Program-made: the position numbers and the translations under genes
Shown: positions 1 through 8,318 of the stretch, piece by piece
How the letters are laid out: every line of letters begins with the position of its first letter
How positions within the stretch are numbered: position 1 is the stretch's first letter
From: Planctomycetota bacterium
Lineage (GTDB): Bacteria; Planctomycetota; UBA11346
Direction of reading: 5' to 3'
NCBI GenBank assembly: GCA_007695355.1
Contig: REDX01000161.1
Location: 1 to 39,849, forward strand
Length of the DNA: 39,849 nt
The notes under the pieces: generated by a model
Database searches by the model: none
What the model was told of the DNA's origin: nothing
The model's input: the letters and a program-made list of their open reading frames with translations, nothing else

Positions 1-1296
1 GCGCGGATTATGAAAAACCAACTACAGGACGCGCTGGACACAGTGAAAAGCAAGGGCAGCAAGCGCTCGCGGGTGGCCTTCCAAGGCCACTGGCAGGGCT
101 TTGATAACCGCTATCGCCATGATGTTGCCGATACTTCGGTGAGCCGCAGCAACCTTGAACTCATTGGCAAAGCTCTTTCAACTTGGCCCGAAGGCTTCCA
201 AATCCACCCTAAAATTAAGCGCATGGCCGAAGAACGCGGCAAGGCCGTTGCCGAGGGCAAGGATATCGACTGGGCCCTGGGCGAATTATTGGCCTTTGGC
301 AGTCTCCTTCTCGAAGGCACACCAGTTCGCCTCTCTGGGCAAGATTCGCGACGGGGAACGTTTTCCCAGCGGCATAGCTATTGGTATGACACCACTACCC
401 GCGAACGCTATAAGCCACTCAATCATATCGCCAGTGAGCAAGCTAATTTCTGCGTCTATAATTCCTTTCTCTCGGAAGCAGCGGTGCTTGGCTTTGATTA
501 CGGCTACTCCCTTTCAGAACCCAATATGCTGATTATCTGGGAGGCCCAGTTTGGCGATTTCGTCAATGGCGCGCAGGTGATTATCGATCAATTCCTCACC
601 TCCTCGGAAACCAAGTGGAATCGCGTCTCTGGCTTAGTAATGATGCTGCCCCACGGCCAGGAAGGCATGGGCCCAGAGCATTCATCGGCACGCCTCGAAC
701 GCTTTCTCCAAGCGGCTGCCGAAGATAATATCCAGGTCGCCCACTGCACCACCGCCGCCCAGCACTTCCACATTTTACGACGGCAAATGAAGCGCAGCTT
801 CCGCAAGCCGCTGATCCTTATGACACCCAAGAGCCATCTGCGCTCTAAGGCCGCCTCTAGCCCGCTTAATGATTTTATCCAAGGGCGCTTTAACGAAGTG
901 CTTGGTGACACCACGGTAAATGCCAAGCAGGTTGATCGGCTGGTTCTGTGCAGTGGCAAAGTGGCCCACGATCTTCATGCCAAGCGCGAATCCGAAGGCC
1001 TCAGCAATGTCGCCATTATTCGCCTTGAACAGCTGTATCCCTTCCCCCGGGATCAATTAGCGGCCGTGCTTAAGGCCTTTGGCAAAACTTGCAGCGTCAC
1101 TTGGTGCCAAGAGGAACCCCAGAATATGGGAGCCTGGACCTTTGTCTTGCCCTACCTGCAAGAAATGGGCATGGAACCACAGTATGCCGGCCGCAAGGCT
1201 GCCGCTAGCCCCGCTCCTGGCAGCGCCTCGCGCTGGAAATCATCTCAAGATCGCTTAATCGATCAGGCCCTTGGCTTGGCGCCGATTTCTGATTAG
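1..1296 (+). CDS. sucA: 2-oxoglutarate dehydrogenase E1 component, C-terminal part (5' truncated by window)
   Basis: Thiamine-diphosphate E1 subunit that decarboxylates 2-oxoglutarate and passes the succinyl group to the E2 lipoyl arm in the TCA cycle. About 430 C-terminal residues are present; the family is usually 900 or more, and the frame stays open to base 1, so the ATG at 10 is probably internal. Conserved stretches match SucA: VRLSGQDSRRGTF, the IWEAQFGDF/NGAQVIIDQF pyrimidine-binding region, LPHGQEGMGPEHSSARLER, SGKVAHDL, RLEQLYPFP and the terminal WCQEEPQNMGAW/YAGRKAAASPA blocks. sucB follows 49 bp after the stop and lpd after that, so this is the classical odhAB-lpd operon order. 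I see nothing broken in the visible part. Identity is very secure; the N-terminal part cannot be judged. Confidence 0.97.
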   Translation, partial: ARIMKNQLQDALDTVKSKGSKRSRVAFQGHWQGFDNRYRHDVADTSVSRSNLELIGKALSTWPEGFQIHPKIKRMAEERGKAVAEGKDIDWALGELLAFGSLLLEGTPVRLSGQDSRRGTFSQRHSYWYDTTTRERYKPLNHIASEQANFCVYNSFLSEAAVLGFDYGYSLSEPNMLIIWEAQFGDFVNGAQVIIDQFLTSSETKWNRVSGLVMMLPHGQEGMGPEHSSARLERFLQAAAEDNIQVAHCTTAAQHFHILRRQMKRSFRKPLILMTPKSHLRSKAASSPLNDFIQGRFNEVLGDTTVNAKQVDRLVLCSGKVAHDLHAKRESEGLSNVAIIRLEQLYPFPRDQLAAVLKAFGKTCSVTWCQEEPQNMGAWTFVLPYLQEMGMEPQYAGRKAAASPAPGSASRWKSSQDRLIDQALGLAPISD

Positions 1297-1345
1297 TCCG
1301 CGCTAACCCTTAGCTCTTCTCTTCGCGTTTTAACCTGGAGTTTTT

Positions 1346-2584
1346 ATGCCCACTGATGTCCGCGTGCCCGCCATGGGCGAATCCGTTACCGAGGGAGTCC
1401 TCGCCCGCTGGTTGGTTAGCGAAGGCGAGGTGGTAAGCGTTGACCAGCCAATTTACGAACTGGAAACCGACAAAATTACCACCGAGGTTCCCTCGCCAGT
1501 GGGCGGCGCAATTCATTTCCAGGTGGCCGAAGGTGACACCGTCGAAATCGACGCAGTGGTGGCCAGCATCGACGAAAGCGTCAGCGCACCAGATCCCAGC
1601 AGCGGTGAAACCAGCGCCCTAGAGCCTGCCCCAAATCCAGAACCAAGCGCCAAAACCACCAATAGCGATGGCAGCCCCACCACCGGCCGCATCAGCGCCG
1701 GCGATACGGCCAAGCTTTCACCGGCGGCCAAGCAGATGGTTGCCGACAAAAAACTGGATGCCAAGGCCATTGAAGCCAGCGGCCCCAAGGGACATATCAC
1801 CAAGGGCGATGTGCTGAATCATTTAGACAAGGCTCCAAGCCCGGCAGCCCCAAAAGCCCCCGCCAGCACCAGCCCCGCCGAGGAAGGCGCAGAGCAGCGC
1901 CGCCGCATGAGCCCCCTGCGCCAGCGCATAGCCCAGCGCTTAGTCCAGGCCCAGCGCACCGCCGCCATGCTAACCACCTTCAATGAGGTGGATATGTCCG
2001 CGTGCATGGCCCTGCGCAAGAAATTCAAAGATCAATTCCAAGAGACCCACGGCGTCGGCCTTGGCTTTATGTCCTTTTTCGTCAAGGCTGTGGTCAGTGC
2101 TCTCAAAGCCTATCCAGACATTAATTCCCGCATTGATGGCAACGAGGTAGTTACCCCCCACGACCAGCACATCGGTATCGCCGTGGGCACGGAAAAAGGC
2201 CTCGTCGTGCCGGTGCTGCGCAAGGCCCAAGAGCTCTCCTTCGCCGATATCGAAGGCGCTATTCGCGGCTACGCGAAGCGCGCCCGCGATGGTAAACTAG
2301 GCATTGCCGACATGGATGGCGGCACCTTCACCATTACCAATGGCGGGGTCTATGGCTCCCTCATGTCCACGCCTATCCTCAATCCACCGCAGTCAGGTAT
2401 TTTGGGCATGCATACCATCAAAGAGCGCCCAGTCGCCGTCGATGGCCAAGTAGTGATTCGCCCAATGATGTATATCGCCCTCTCCTACGACCATCGTATT
2501 GTTGATGGCGCTGGCGCCGTCGGATTCCTGGTGCGGATTAAGGACTGCATCGAAAATCCTGAACGCCTTTTGTTAGGCCTCTAA
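1346..2584 (+). CDS. sucB: Dihydrolipoyllysine-residue succinyltransferase, E2 of the 2-oxoglutarate dehydrogenase complex
   Basis: E2 core that accepts the succinyl group from E1 on lipoyl-lysine and transfers it to CoA. It has 412 residues, normal for the family. Domains in order: one lipoyl domain (about 3-77) with the modified lysine in [11 protein letters not shown] (Lys43); an Ala/Pro-rich linker; a peripheral-subunit-binding domain at about 122-160 (LSPAAKQMV..., [12 protein letters not shown]); a second linker; and the catalytic acyltransferase domain from about 185. The active-site motif DHRIVDG carries His383 and Asp387. The ATG is preceded by CTGGAG at a suitable distance. It lies between sucA and lpd on the same strand, so the three complex subunits are presumably co-transcribed. 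The motif set fits succinyl- rather than acetyltransferase, supported by the SucA neighbour. Confidence 0.97.
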   Translation: MPTDVRVPAMGESVTEGVLARWLVSEGEVVSVDQPIYELETDKITTEVPSPVGGAIHFQVAEGDTVEIDAVVASIDESVSAPDPSSGETSALEPAPNPEPSAKTTNSDGSPTTGRISAGDTAKLSPAAKQMVADKKLDAKAIEASGPKGHITKGDVLNHLDKAPSPAAPKAPASTSPAEEGAEQRRRMSPLRQRIAQRLVQAQRTAAMLTTFNEVDMSACMALRKKFKDQFQETHGVGLGFMSFFVKAVVSALKAYPDINSRIDGNEVVTPHDQHIGIAVGTEKGLVVPVLRKAQELSFADIEGAIRGYAKRARDGKLGIADMDGGTFTITNGGVYGSLMSTPILNPPQSGILGMHTIKERPVAVDGQVVIRPMMYIALSYDHRIVDGAGAVGFLVRIKDCIENPERLLLGL

Positions 2585-2642
2585 ACCCCCAAAAGATCTT
2601 TTTCGCCAAGTCGCTGGCAGCGAGAATACTAAGGAATTGAAT

Positions 2643-4061
2643 ATGGCTGATGCATTTGACCTCATAATTATTGGTGCCGGGCCTGGCGGATATGTCTGCG
2701 CCATTCGCGCCGCCCAATTGGGTATGAGCGTGGCAATTATCGAAAAACGAGGCGCCGAAGGCGGAGCTCCGGATCTGGGCGGGACCTGTCTTAATGTCGG
2801 CTGCATTCCAAGTAAAGCGCTCCTCGATTCCAGTGAACGCTTCGCTATGACCCGTGATCATTTGGCCGAGCACGGGATTAAGGTGGGCACCCCCAAGCTG
2901 GATGTCAGCACCATGATGCAGCGCAAGGACGGGGTGGTGAAAACCCTGGTTGGCGGCATTAGTGGCCTCATGAAAAAGAATAACATCACCGTTCTCGGCG
3001 GTCGCGGCGAAGTGCTTGGAAGCGGCCGCGTCCGCGTTATCGGCAAGACATCCAGCCAAGAGTACCAGGCCAAACACATTGTTTTAGCCATGGGCTCTGT
3101 GCCGATTGAGATCCCTCAACTTCCCGTCGACGGCGAGCGCATTGTCACCAGCGATCACGCCATCGCCTTTGCAGCGGTGCCAAAGAAGATGGTGGTGGTG
3201 GGTGGCGGTGTTATCGGCCTCGAATTGGGTTCGGTCTGGGCCCGCCTCGGTTCCCAGGTCCAGGTAGTTGAATTTTTACCCCAGATCTGCCCCTTCCTAG
3301 ATGCCGATATCGCCAAGGCCCTGCAACGCTCCTTAAGCAAACAGGGCCTGGAATTCCACTGCTCCACCAAGGTGGAATCTGCTGAAATCGGAAAAAAATC
3401 AGTGACCTTGAGCGCCACCAATGCGAAAGGCGAAACGGTGAGTTTTGAGGCCGATAAGGTGCTCGTCTGCGTCGGCCGCAAGCCTGTGACCGTGGGCGCC
3501 GGTTTAGCCGAAGCCGGGATTGCCCTAAGTGATCGCGGGCGGGTTCAAGTCGACAATAACTTTCGCACTAGCCTAAGCGGGGTTTACGCCATTGGCGATC
3601 TCATCGACGGCCCCATGCTAGCCCATAAGGCCGAAGAAGAAGGCGTTGTGCTGGCGGAAATTTTAGCCGGCCAGGCCAATACCCTTGACCATCACCTGAT
3701 TCCTAATGTGGTCTATACCGAGCCCGAAGTGGCCACCGTCGGCATAACCGAGGCTGCAGCCAAAGAACAGGGGCGTAAAGTACGCGTCGGCAAATTCAAT
3801 TACGCCGCCAATGGCCGCGCCCGCGCCGCCGATGCCACCGAAGGTTATGTTAAAATCATCGCCGATGACAAAAGCGATCGCATTCTCGGTGCCGCCATTA
3901 TTGGCCACCGCTCCTCCGATCTGCTGGCGGAAATCGTCGCTGTTATGGCCTTCGGCGGCTCCGCCGAAGATATTGCCCGCATCTGCCATTCCCACCCCAC
4001 CTTCTCCGAATCGGTGAAGGAGGCCGCCCTCGACTGCCTGGGCCGAGTACTGCATAGCTAG
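2643..4061 (+). CDS. lpd: Dihydrolipoyl dehydrogenase (E3)
   Basis: Flavoprotein that reoxidises dihydrolipoyl groups of the 2-oxoacid dehydrogenase complexes with NAD+. I start it at ATG 2643, giving 472 residues, because AAGGA lies 7 nt upstream; a TTG two codons earlier is possible but worse placed. Visible features: N-terminal FAD-binding GAGPGG (11-16), redox disulfide GGTCLNVGCIPSK with Cys49 and Cys54, NAD-binding VVGGGVIGLELG, the second FAD motif YAIGDLIDGPMLAHKA, and the C-terminal dimerisation domain with the active-site His in CHSHPTFSESV. It lies 58 bp after sucB, apparently in the same operon. It may also serve a pyruvate dehydrogenase encoded elsewhere; no such E1 is visible here. 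Confidence 0.97.
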   Translation: MADAFDLIIIGAGPGGYVCAIRAAQLGMSVAIIEKRGAEGGAPDLGGTCLNVGCIPSKALLDSSERFAMTRDHLAEHGIKVGTPKLDVSTMMQRKDGVVKTLVGGISGLMKKNNITVLGGRGEVLGSGRVRVIGKTSSQEYQAKHIVLAMGSVPIEIPQLPVDGERIVTSDHAIAFAAVPKKMVVVGGGVIGLELGSVWARLGSQVQVVEFLPQICPFLDADIAKALQRSLSKQGLEFHCSTKVESAEIGKKSVTLSATNAKGETVSFEADKVLVCVGRKPVTVGAGLAEAGIALSDRGRVQVDNNFRTSLSGVYAIGDLIDGPMLAHKAEEEGVVLAEILAGQANTLDHHLIPNVVYTEPEVATVGITEAAAKEQGRKVRVGKFNYAANGRARAADATEGYVKIIADDKSDRILGAAIIGHRSSDLLAEIVAVMAFGGSAEDIARICHSHPTFSESVKEAALDCLGRVLHS

Positions 4062-4197
4062 ACGGGATTAGGGCCGGGAAAATACGACTGAGGACTGACG
4101 AGCACCCAGCAGCGTTGCCGGGCAGCCAGCGGTGGCAGGGCCAATCGCTATTCATCCTTGGCCATTCGTGGATCGCTGTCAGCCACAACGGGTAAAC

Positions 4198-4238
4198 CAA
4201 AAACGAGCAAGCGACCATCAGCGTTGATGGTCGCTCGT
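4198..4238 (-). terminator. Rho-independent terminator of pflB
   Basis: Perfect 10-bp inverted repeat GCGACCATCA / TGATGGTCGC (4211-4220 with 4225-4234, four-base loop). The flanking ACGA/TCGT also pair across a small bulge. Read on the minus strand the stem is followed at once by a T run (TCGTTTTTGG), which is the expected form for the end of pflB 43 bp upstream. On the plus strand no T run follows, so its value for lpd is doubtful. Confidence 0.7.
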
Positions 4239-4280
4239 CGTTCGCAGCGTCAGTCGCTAGTCGACTTGGATGGCGAGGGC

Positions 4281-6539
4281 CTACAGACCTTCGTGGAAGG
4301 TCCGCGAGATCACCTCTTCCTGCTGCGCCCGCGTCAGGCGGTGGAAATTCACCGCGTAGCCCGAGACCCGGATGGTGAGGTTGGGATACTGCTCTGGCTT
4401 ATCCATGGCATCGCGCAGCATCTCGGCGTCATAGACATTGACATTGAGATGATGGCCTTGCTGGGCGAAGTAGCCGTCGAGCAGGCTAACCAGGTTTTCA
4501 ATCCGGGTAGGCAGATCGGGGCCCAGGGCATGGGGGGTGTAGCTGGAGGTATTGGAAATGCCATCCAGGCAGCACTCATAGGGCAGCTTAGCCACCGAAT
4601 TCATGGACGCGATAGCACCCAAGAGATCGCGCTGATGCATGGGGTTAGCACCCGGAGCGAAAGGCTCACCCTTTTTGCGCCCGTCGGGGGTAGAGCCGGT
4701 CTTCTTGCCGTAGACCACATTGGAGGTGATCGTCAGCACCGACACCGTAGGCCGTGCATTGCGATAGGTGGGGTACTTGCTGATGGTGTCCTTGAAATGG
4801 CGCAGAATGTCCACCGCGATCTGGTCAACGCGGTCGTCGTCATTACCAAAGCAGGGGAATTCACCCTCCACCTTAAAGTCGGTAATAATCCCGCGCTCGT
4901 CGCGGATTGGCGTTACCGTGGCGTACTTAATGGCGGAGAAAGAGTCAGCAAGCACCGAGAGTCCAGCCACACCATAGGCAATAAGACGCTCTATTTCTGA
5001 ATCGTGAAGGGCCAACTGCAGGCTTTCATAAGCATACTTATCGTGCATAAAGTGAATGATATTCATGGCCTTGACATAGGTGCGAGCAAGCCAGTCGAGA
5101 TACTGAACCCAACGGTTCATGCACTCGCCGAAATCCAACGGGCCATCTCCCACCGGTGCAGACACTGGCGCCACCTGAATCCCGCTGACTTCGTCCTTGC
5201 CGCCATTGAGGGCCATAAGCAAAAGCTTGGCAAGGTTCGCACGGGCACCGAAAAACTGCATTTGCTTGCCCACGGTCATGGCCGAAACGCAGCAGGCGAT
5301 GGAGCAGTCATGGCCAAAGCGGGGGCGCATGAGATCATCATTTTCGTACTGAATGGACCCGGTCTCAATGGACACCCGAGCGCAGTAGCGCTTGAAGTTC
5401 TCTGGCAGCTGCTGCGACCAAAGCACGGTTAAATTGGGCTCTGGGCTGGGCTCAAGATTGTAGAGGGTGTGCAGGAAACGATAGCTGGTTTGGGTCACCA
5501 TATGGCGCCCATCTTCAGAGACGCCAGCGATGGATTCGGTCACCCAGGTGGGATCACCGGCGAAGAGTTCGTCGTATTCAGGCGTGCGCAGCTGACGGGT
5601 TAAGCGCAGCTTCATGACAAATTGGTCAATCAACTCTTGGGCATCCACCTCGCTAAGCAGCCCTTGGTCTAGGTCGCGCTGGATGTAGATATCGAGGAAG
5701 GTCGACACCCGTCCCAGGGACATGGCGGCGCCGTTCTGCTGCTTCACCGCGCCGAGGTAGGCATAGTAGACCCATTGCACGGCCTCGCGGGCATTTTGTG
5801 CCGGTCGCGAAATATCATCGCCGTAGGCGGCAGCCATGGCGGTGAGATCATTGAGGGCGTCAACTTGGTCTGAAATCTCTTCCAACAATTGAATGCGCTC
5901 CCCGGTCGGCACCTCTACCCCCAATGCGGTGTGATCGGCCTTCTTCGCGGCAATCAGGGCGGCAGTGCCGTAGAGGGCAACGCGGCGGTAATCACCGATA
6001 ATACGCCCACGTCCGTAGGCATCGGGCAGGCCGGTTACAATGCCGCATTTACGCGCTGCCAGCACATCCTTGTCGTAGGCGCGGAAAACACCCTCGTTAT
6101 GGGTGCGGCGGTACTTGGTAAAAATCTCAACCAACTCTGGCGCAAACTCGCGGCCATAAGCTTCACAGCTTCCCACAGCCATCCGTAGACCACCATAGGG
6201 GTTTACCGCCCGCTTAAGCGGCGCATCGGTTTGCAGGCCATAAATGACTTCCTGCTCTTTGTTCATGAAACCGGGCGCATGGGCATTGACGCCTGTGGCG
6301 CAGGTGGTGTCGATATCGAGCACTCCTCCGGCTGCCTGCTCGGCCCGTAAAAGCTCTTTCATCTGTTCTAGTAGAGCCTGGGTGCGAGGACTGGGGCCCT
6401 CGAGGAAGGACTCGTCTCCCTCGTAACCGCTGAAATTTAATTGAATAAATTCCGGGACATCAATGCGCTCACACCAGTTACCGGTGCGAAAACTTGTCCA
6501 GGCAGAGGTGGCGGTTTCGGATAAAGAGATGGGAGACAT
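4281..6539 (-). CDS. pflB: Formate C-acetyltransferase (pyruvate formate-lyase)
   Basis: Glycyl-radical enzyme that splits pyruvate with CoA into acetyl-CoA and formate during anaerobic growth. The start is ATG 6539, preceded by GAGGAG at good spacing, giving 752 residues against about 760 in the family; the frame opens 28 codons further upstream without a ribosome site. The catalytic cysteine pair is present in [12 protein letters not shown] (Cys416-Cys417). The C-terminal radical loop reads RVSGYAVNF with the radical Gly at 727. The PFL domain fills about 1-620 and the glycine-radical domain the rest. No pflA-type activating enzyme lies beside it, so that radical-SAM partner must be elsewhere. 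The gene stands alone between a clear terminator and a candidate promoter. The Cys-Cys pair separates it from glycerol dehydratase and choline lyase relatives. Confidence 0.96.
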   Translation of the reverse strand: MSPISLSETATSAWTSFRTGNWCERIDVPEFIQLNFSGYEGDESFLEGPSPRTQALLEQMKELLRAEQAAGGVLDIDTTCATGVNAHAPGFMNKEQEVIYGLQTDAPLKRAVNPYGGLRMAVGSCEAYGREFAPELVEIFTKYRRTHNEGVFRAYDKDVLAARKCGIVTGLPDAYGRGRIIGDYRRVALYGTAALIAAKKADHTALGVEVPTGERIQLLEEISDQVDALNDLTAMAAAYGDDISRPAQNAREAVQWVYYAYLGAVKQQNGAAMSLGRVSTFLDIYIQRDLDQGLLSEVDAQELIDQFVMKLRLTRQLRTPEYDELFAGDPTWVTESIAGVSEDGRHMVTQTSYRFLHTLYNLEPSPEPNLTVLWSQQLPENFKRYCARVSIETGSIQYENDDLMRPRFGHDCSIACCVSAMTVGKQMQFFGARANLAKLLLMALNGGKDEVSGIQVAPVSAPVGDGPLDFGECMNRWVQYLDWLARTYVKAMNIIHFMHDKYAYESLQLALHDSEIERLIAYGVAGLSVLADSFSAIKYATVTPIRDERGIITDFKVEGEFPCFGNDDDRVDQIAVDILRHFKDTISKYPTYRNARPTVSVLTITSNVVYGKKTGSTPDGRKKGEPFAPGANPMHQRDLLGAIASMNSVAKLPYECCLDGISNTSSYTPHALGPDLPTRIENLVSLLDGYFAQQGHHLNVNVYDAEMLRDAMDKPEQYPNLTIRVSGYAVNFHRLTRAQQEEVISRTFHEGL

Positions 6540-6594
6540 AAGACACTCCTCTGAGCAGGGGACACGACGTGGATGTTCTATTGCAGGGCCGCTC

Positions 6595-6623
6595 ACTATA
6601 CAAAGGGTGACGCAGCGAGGCAA
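6595..6623 (-). promoter_or_regulatory. Candidate sigma-70 promoter of pflB
   Basis: On the minus strand TTGCCT (-35) is followed by exactly 17 bases and TATAGT (-10, five of six consensus positions). Transcription would begin near 6588 and leave a leader of about 50 nt before the ATG. I found no obvious Fnr or ArcA site, although an anaerobic regulator would be expected for this gene. Confidence 0.5.
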
Positions 6624-6812
6624 GTTAAATCAGCGTATAGTTCGGTGAGTCGCCGGATATTAGCCGGCCGGGACTCTCCAGATGTCGCAGACTAAGGTCT
6701 GCCCCTTCTAAACCACCCTCTTTTAGGCAAGGCTCAACGCTGCCTCAGCAACCAGCCACAGCGGCACGACCAAACCTTGGCCCTGAGATAAGCGTCTATG
6801 GGCGGGGATCCC

Positions 6813-6848
6813 TGGCCTGTCATTTGGCCTGTCATTTGGCCTGCCATT
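6813..6848 (+). repeat. Three tandem 12-bp units upstream of the porin-like gene
   Basis: The unit TGGCCTGTCATT occurs twice perfectly and a third time with one change (TGGCCTGCCATT), directly head to tail. It ends about 60 bp before the downstream start codon, so it could be either a spacer of slipped-strand origin or a set of helically phased binding sites, since 12 bp is close to one DNA turn. Confidence 0.75.
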
Positions 6849-6909
6849 GCCAGCGCCCATCCCGCGCTAGGCTGCGCCAATGCTCAACCATTGGAGAGGA
6901 GCCATCTGC

Positions 6910-8301
6910 ATGGGACGATCCCCCCTCACTGCCTGTATGCTCGCCGCCGCCGGACTGGGCAGCCTATCGGCGGTTGAAATCCAACAGACCCTTTACGGTG
7001 AAGCCTCTATCGAAGGCATCTTCCAAAATCGCTATCTTCATGGCGATCGTCTTCCTGCAAACCCGCACACCCTACCCAGTGGCCAAGCGGTGGATTATTA
7101 TCGCGACCACCGCAATCACACCTGGATTCGCGCCAAACTAGGCGCCAGGATTAAGATCGAAGACCGTGTTGAAGCCAATGTAAGCGTCGTCTATGACGGC
7201 GAATACGCCGATGGCATCCGGTTTGCACCAAGTTCGCGCGAGGACATCCACCTGGGTGATGCCAATGTTCTGCTGCGTCACCTCCTGTTTGACAATTTGC
7301 ACCTGCGCGCTGGACGCCAACCGGTGTCCTGGAATCTCCGCCGCGGCCAAGGCGCCTTTCTCCACGACAGTCGGGCCAATAGCCCGGCAGTGACCTCCTG
7401 GGATGGGGTACGCCTGCACTACAATTGGGACAATCTCACCTTTAGTCCCTACCATTTCAATCTCAATGCTGCCCGCGATGCCCGCATCGACGGCTATCGC
7501 GGCCAAGATCCGGTAAGTCGCAGCAATAATAGCCTCACCGGCATCCACATGGACTGGCAGCCCGAGGGCACCGGCGATGGCCGGGTTTTCGTCACCGGCT
7601 CCATCAGCCAAGAGCGTAATCTCCTGGTGGCCGAGCAGCAGCTGGGCCGGGATGCCGTCTTCGCCGATAAGCTGTGGAACTACTACCTCGGCCTGGAATG
7701 GGAGTTCGCCGGCGGCCTCACCTTCTTCGGCGAGGGGGCAATCCAAGAAGGCCGGATGACCGATGGCCAGAAGATGCGCGGCTTTGGCTATAGCCTTGGC
7801 CTGGAATGGGACGTAGGCGGCCAAAACAATGCCACTATTGGCATTCAATACGATCACCGCTCTGGCGATTCCAATCCCAATGACAGCAGCTTTAAGAATT
7901 TCGTCGCCCCCTGGGAAGGGGTTTCCGACACCCTCATCGTTGAACACGAGCGCTATGGCGAACTCAGCAATCTGCTGGTTGGCAATCTCACCGCCTTTAA
8001 AGCCCGTGCCGAATACCGCTTTGACCACCTCAATGCCGCCCGCCCCTTTCACCTCAAATTCATTTGGGGCTATTACACCATCGATAAGCCGGGCAGCGGC
8101 CGCGCCTCCCATTTCGGCAATGAGTTCGACCTCACCGTTTCCTGGCAGTACAACCGCTTTACCAGCCTCGACTTCTTTGGTGGCATCTTCCTGCCGGGCC
8201 TCGGCTATCGCCAAACTGCGCAAGCGGCCTATGCCTACACCCAGCCCACCCCGGACAAGAATATCACCCTGCTGGGAATGAATCTCAACGTGTCCTTCTG
8301 A
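6910..8301 (+). CDS. Outer-membrane beta-barrel (porin-like) protein, alginate-export-like
   Basis: Secreted protein of 463 residues from ATG 6910, which has GGAGAGGAG at 8-nt spacing; an ATG 30 bp earlier lacks a site. Residues 1-21 form a short signal peptide (Arg3, hydrophobic core, cleavage after LSA). The mature part is rich in alternating polar and aromatic residues typical of barrel strands. It contains blocks such as LHLRAGRQPVSWN and SWDGVRLHYNWDNL that recall the alginate-export/porin superfamily, and it ends in NLNVSF with the terminal Phe recognised by the BAM machinery. A channel for sugars or other small solutes is plausible, but the substrate is unknown. dnaE starts 17 bp downstream without its own good ribosome site, so the two may share a transcript; I see no functional link. 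Confidence 0.75.
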   Translation: MGRSPLTACMLAAAGLGSLSAVEIQQTLYGEASIEGIFQNRYLHGDRLPANPHTLPSGQAVDYYRDHRNHTWIRAKLGARIKIEDRVEANVSVVYDGEYADGIRFAPSSREDIHLGDANVLLRHLLFDNLHLRAGRQPVSWNLRRGQGAFLHDSRANSPAVTSWDGVRLHYNWDNLTFSPYHFNLNAARDARIDGYRGQDPVSRSNNSLTGIHMDWQPEGTGDGRVFVTGSISQERNLLVAEQQLGRDAVFADKLWNYYLGLEWEFAGGLTFFGEGAIQEGRMTDGQKMRGFGYSLGLEWDVGGQNNATIGIQYDHRSGDSNPNDSSFKNFVAPWEGVSDTLIVEHERYGELSNLLVGNLTAFKARAEYRFDHLNAARPFHLKFIWGYYTIDKPGSGRASHFGNEFDLTVSWQYNRFTSLDFFGGIFLPGLGYRQTAQAAYAYTQPTPDKNITLLGMNLNVSF

Positions 8302-8318
8302 TTGCACCCGCGCCCCCC

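Noticed and set aside
4158-5000. 280-codon plus-strand frame over the 3' end of pflB
   Set aside because: Runs through the pflB terminator and the intact glycyl-radical domain on the opposite strand; no ribosome site.
7138-8307. Open frame of 389 codons opposite the porin-like gene
   Set aside because: Composition (Gly, Ala, Val, Ile repeats) is the typical antisense shadow; the plus-strand gene has a signal peptide, ribosome site and terminal Phe.
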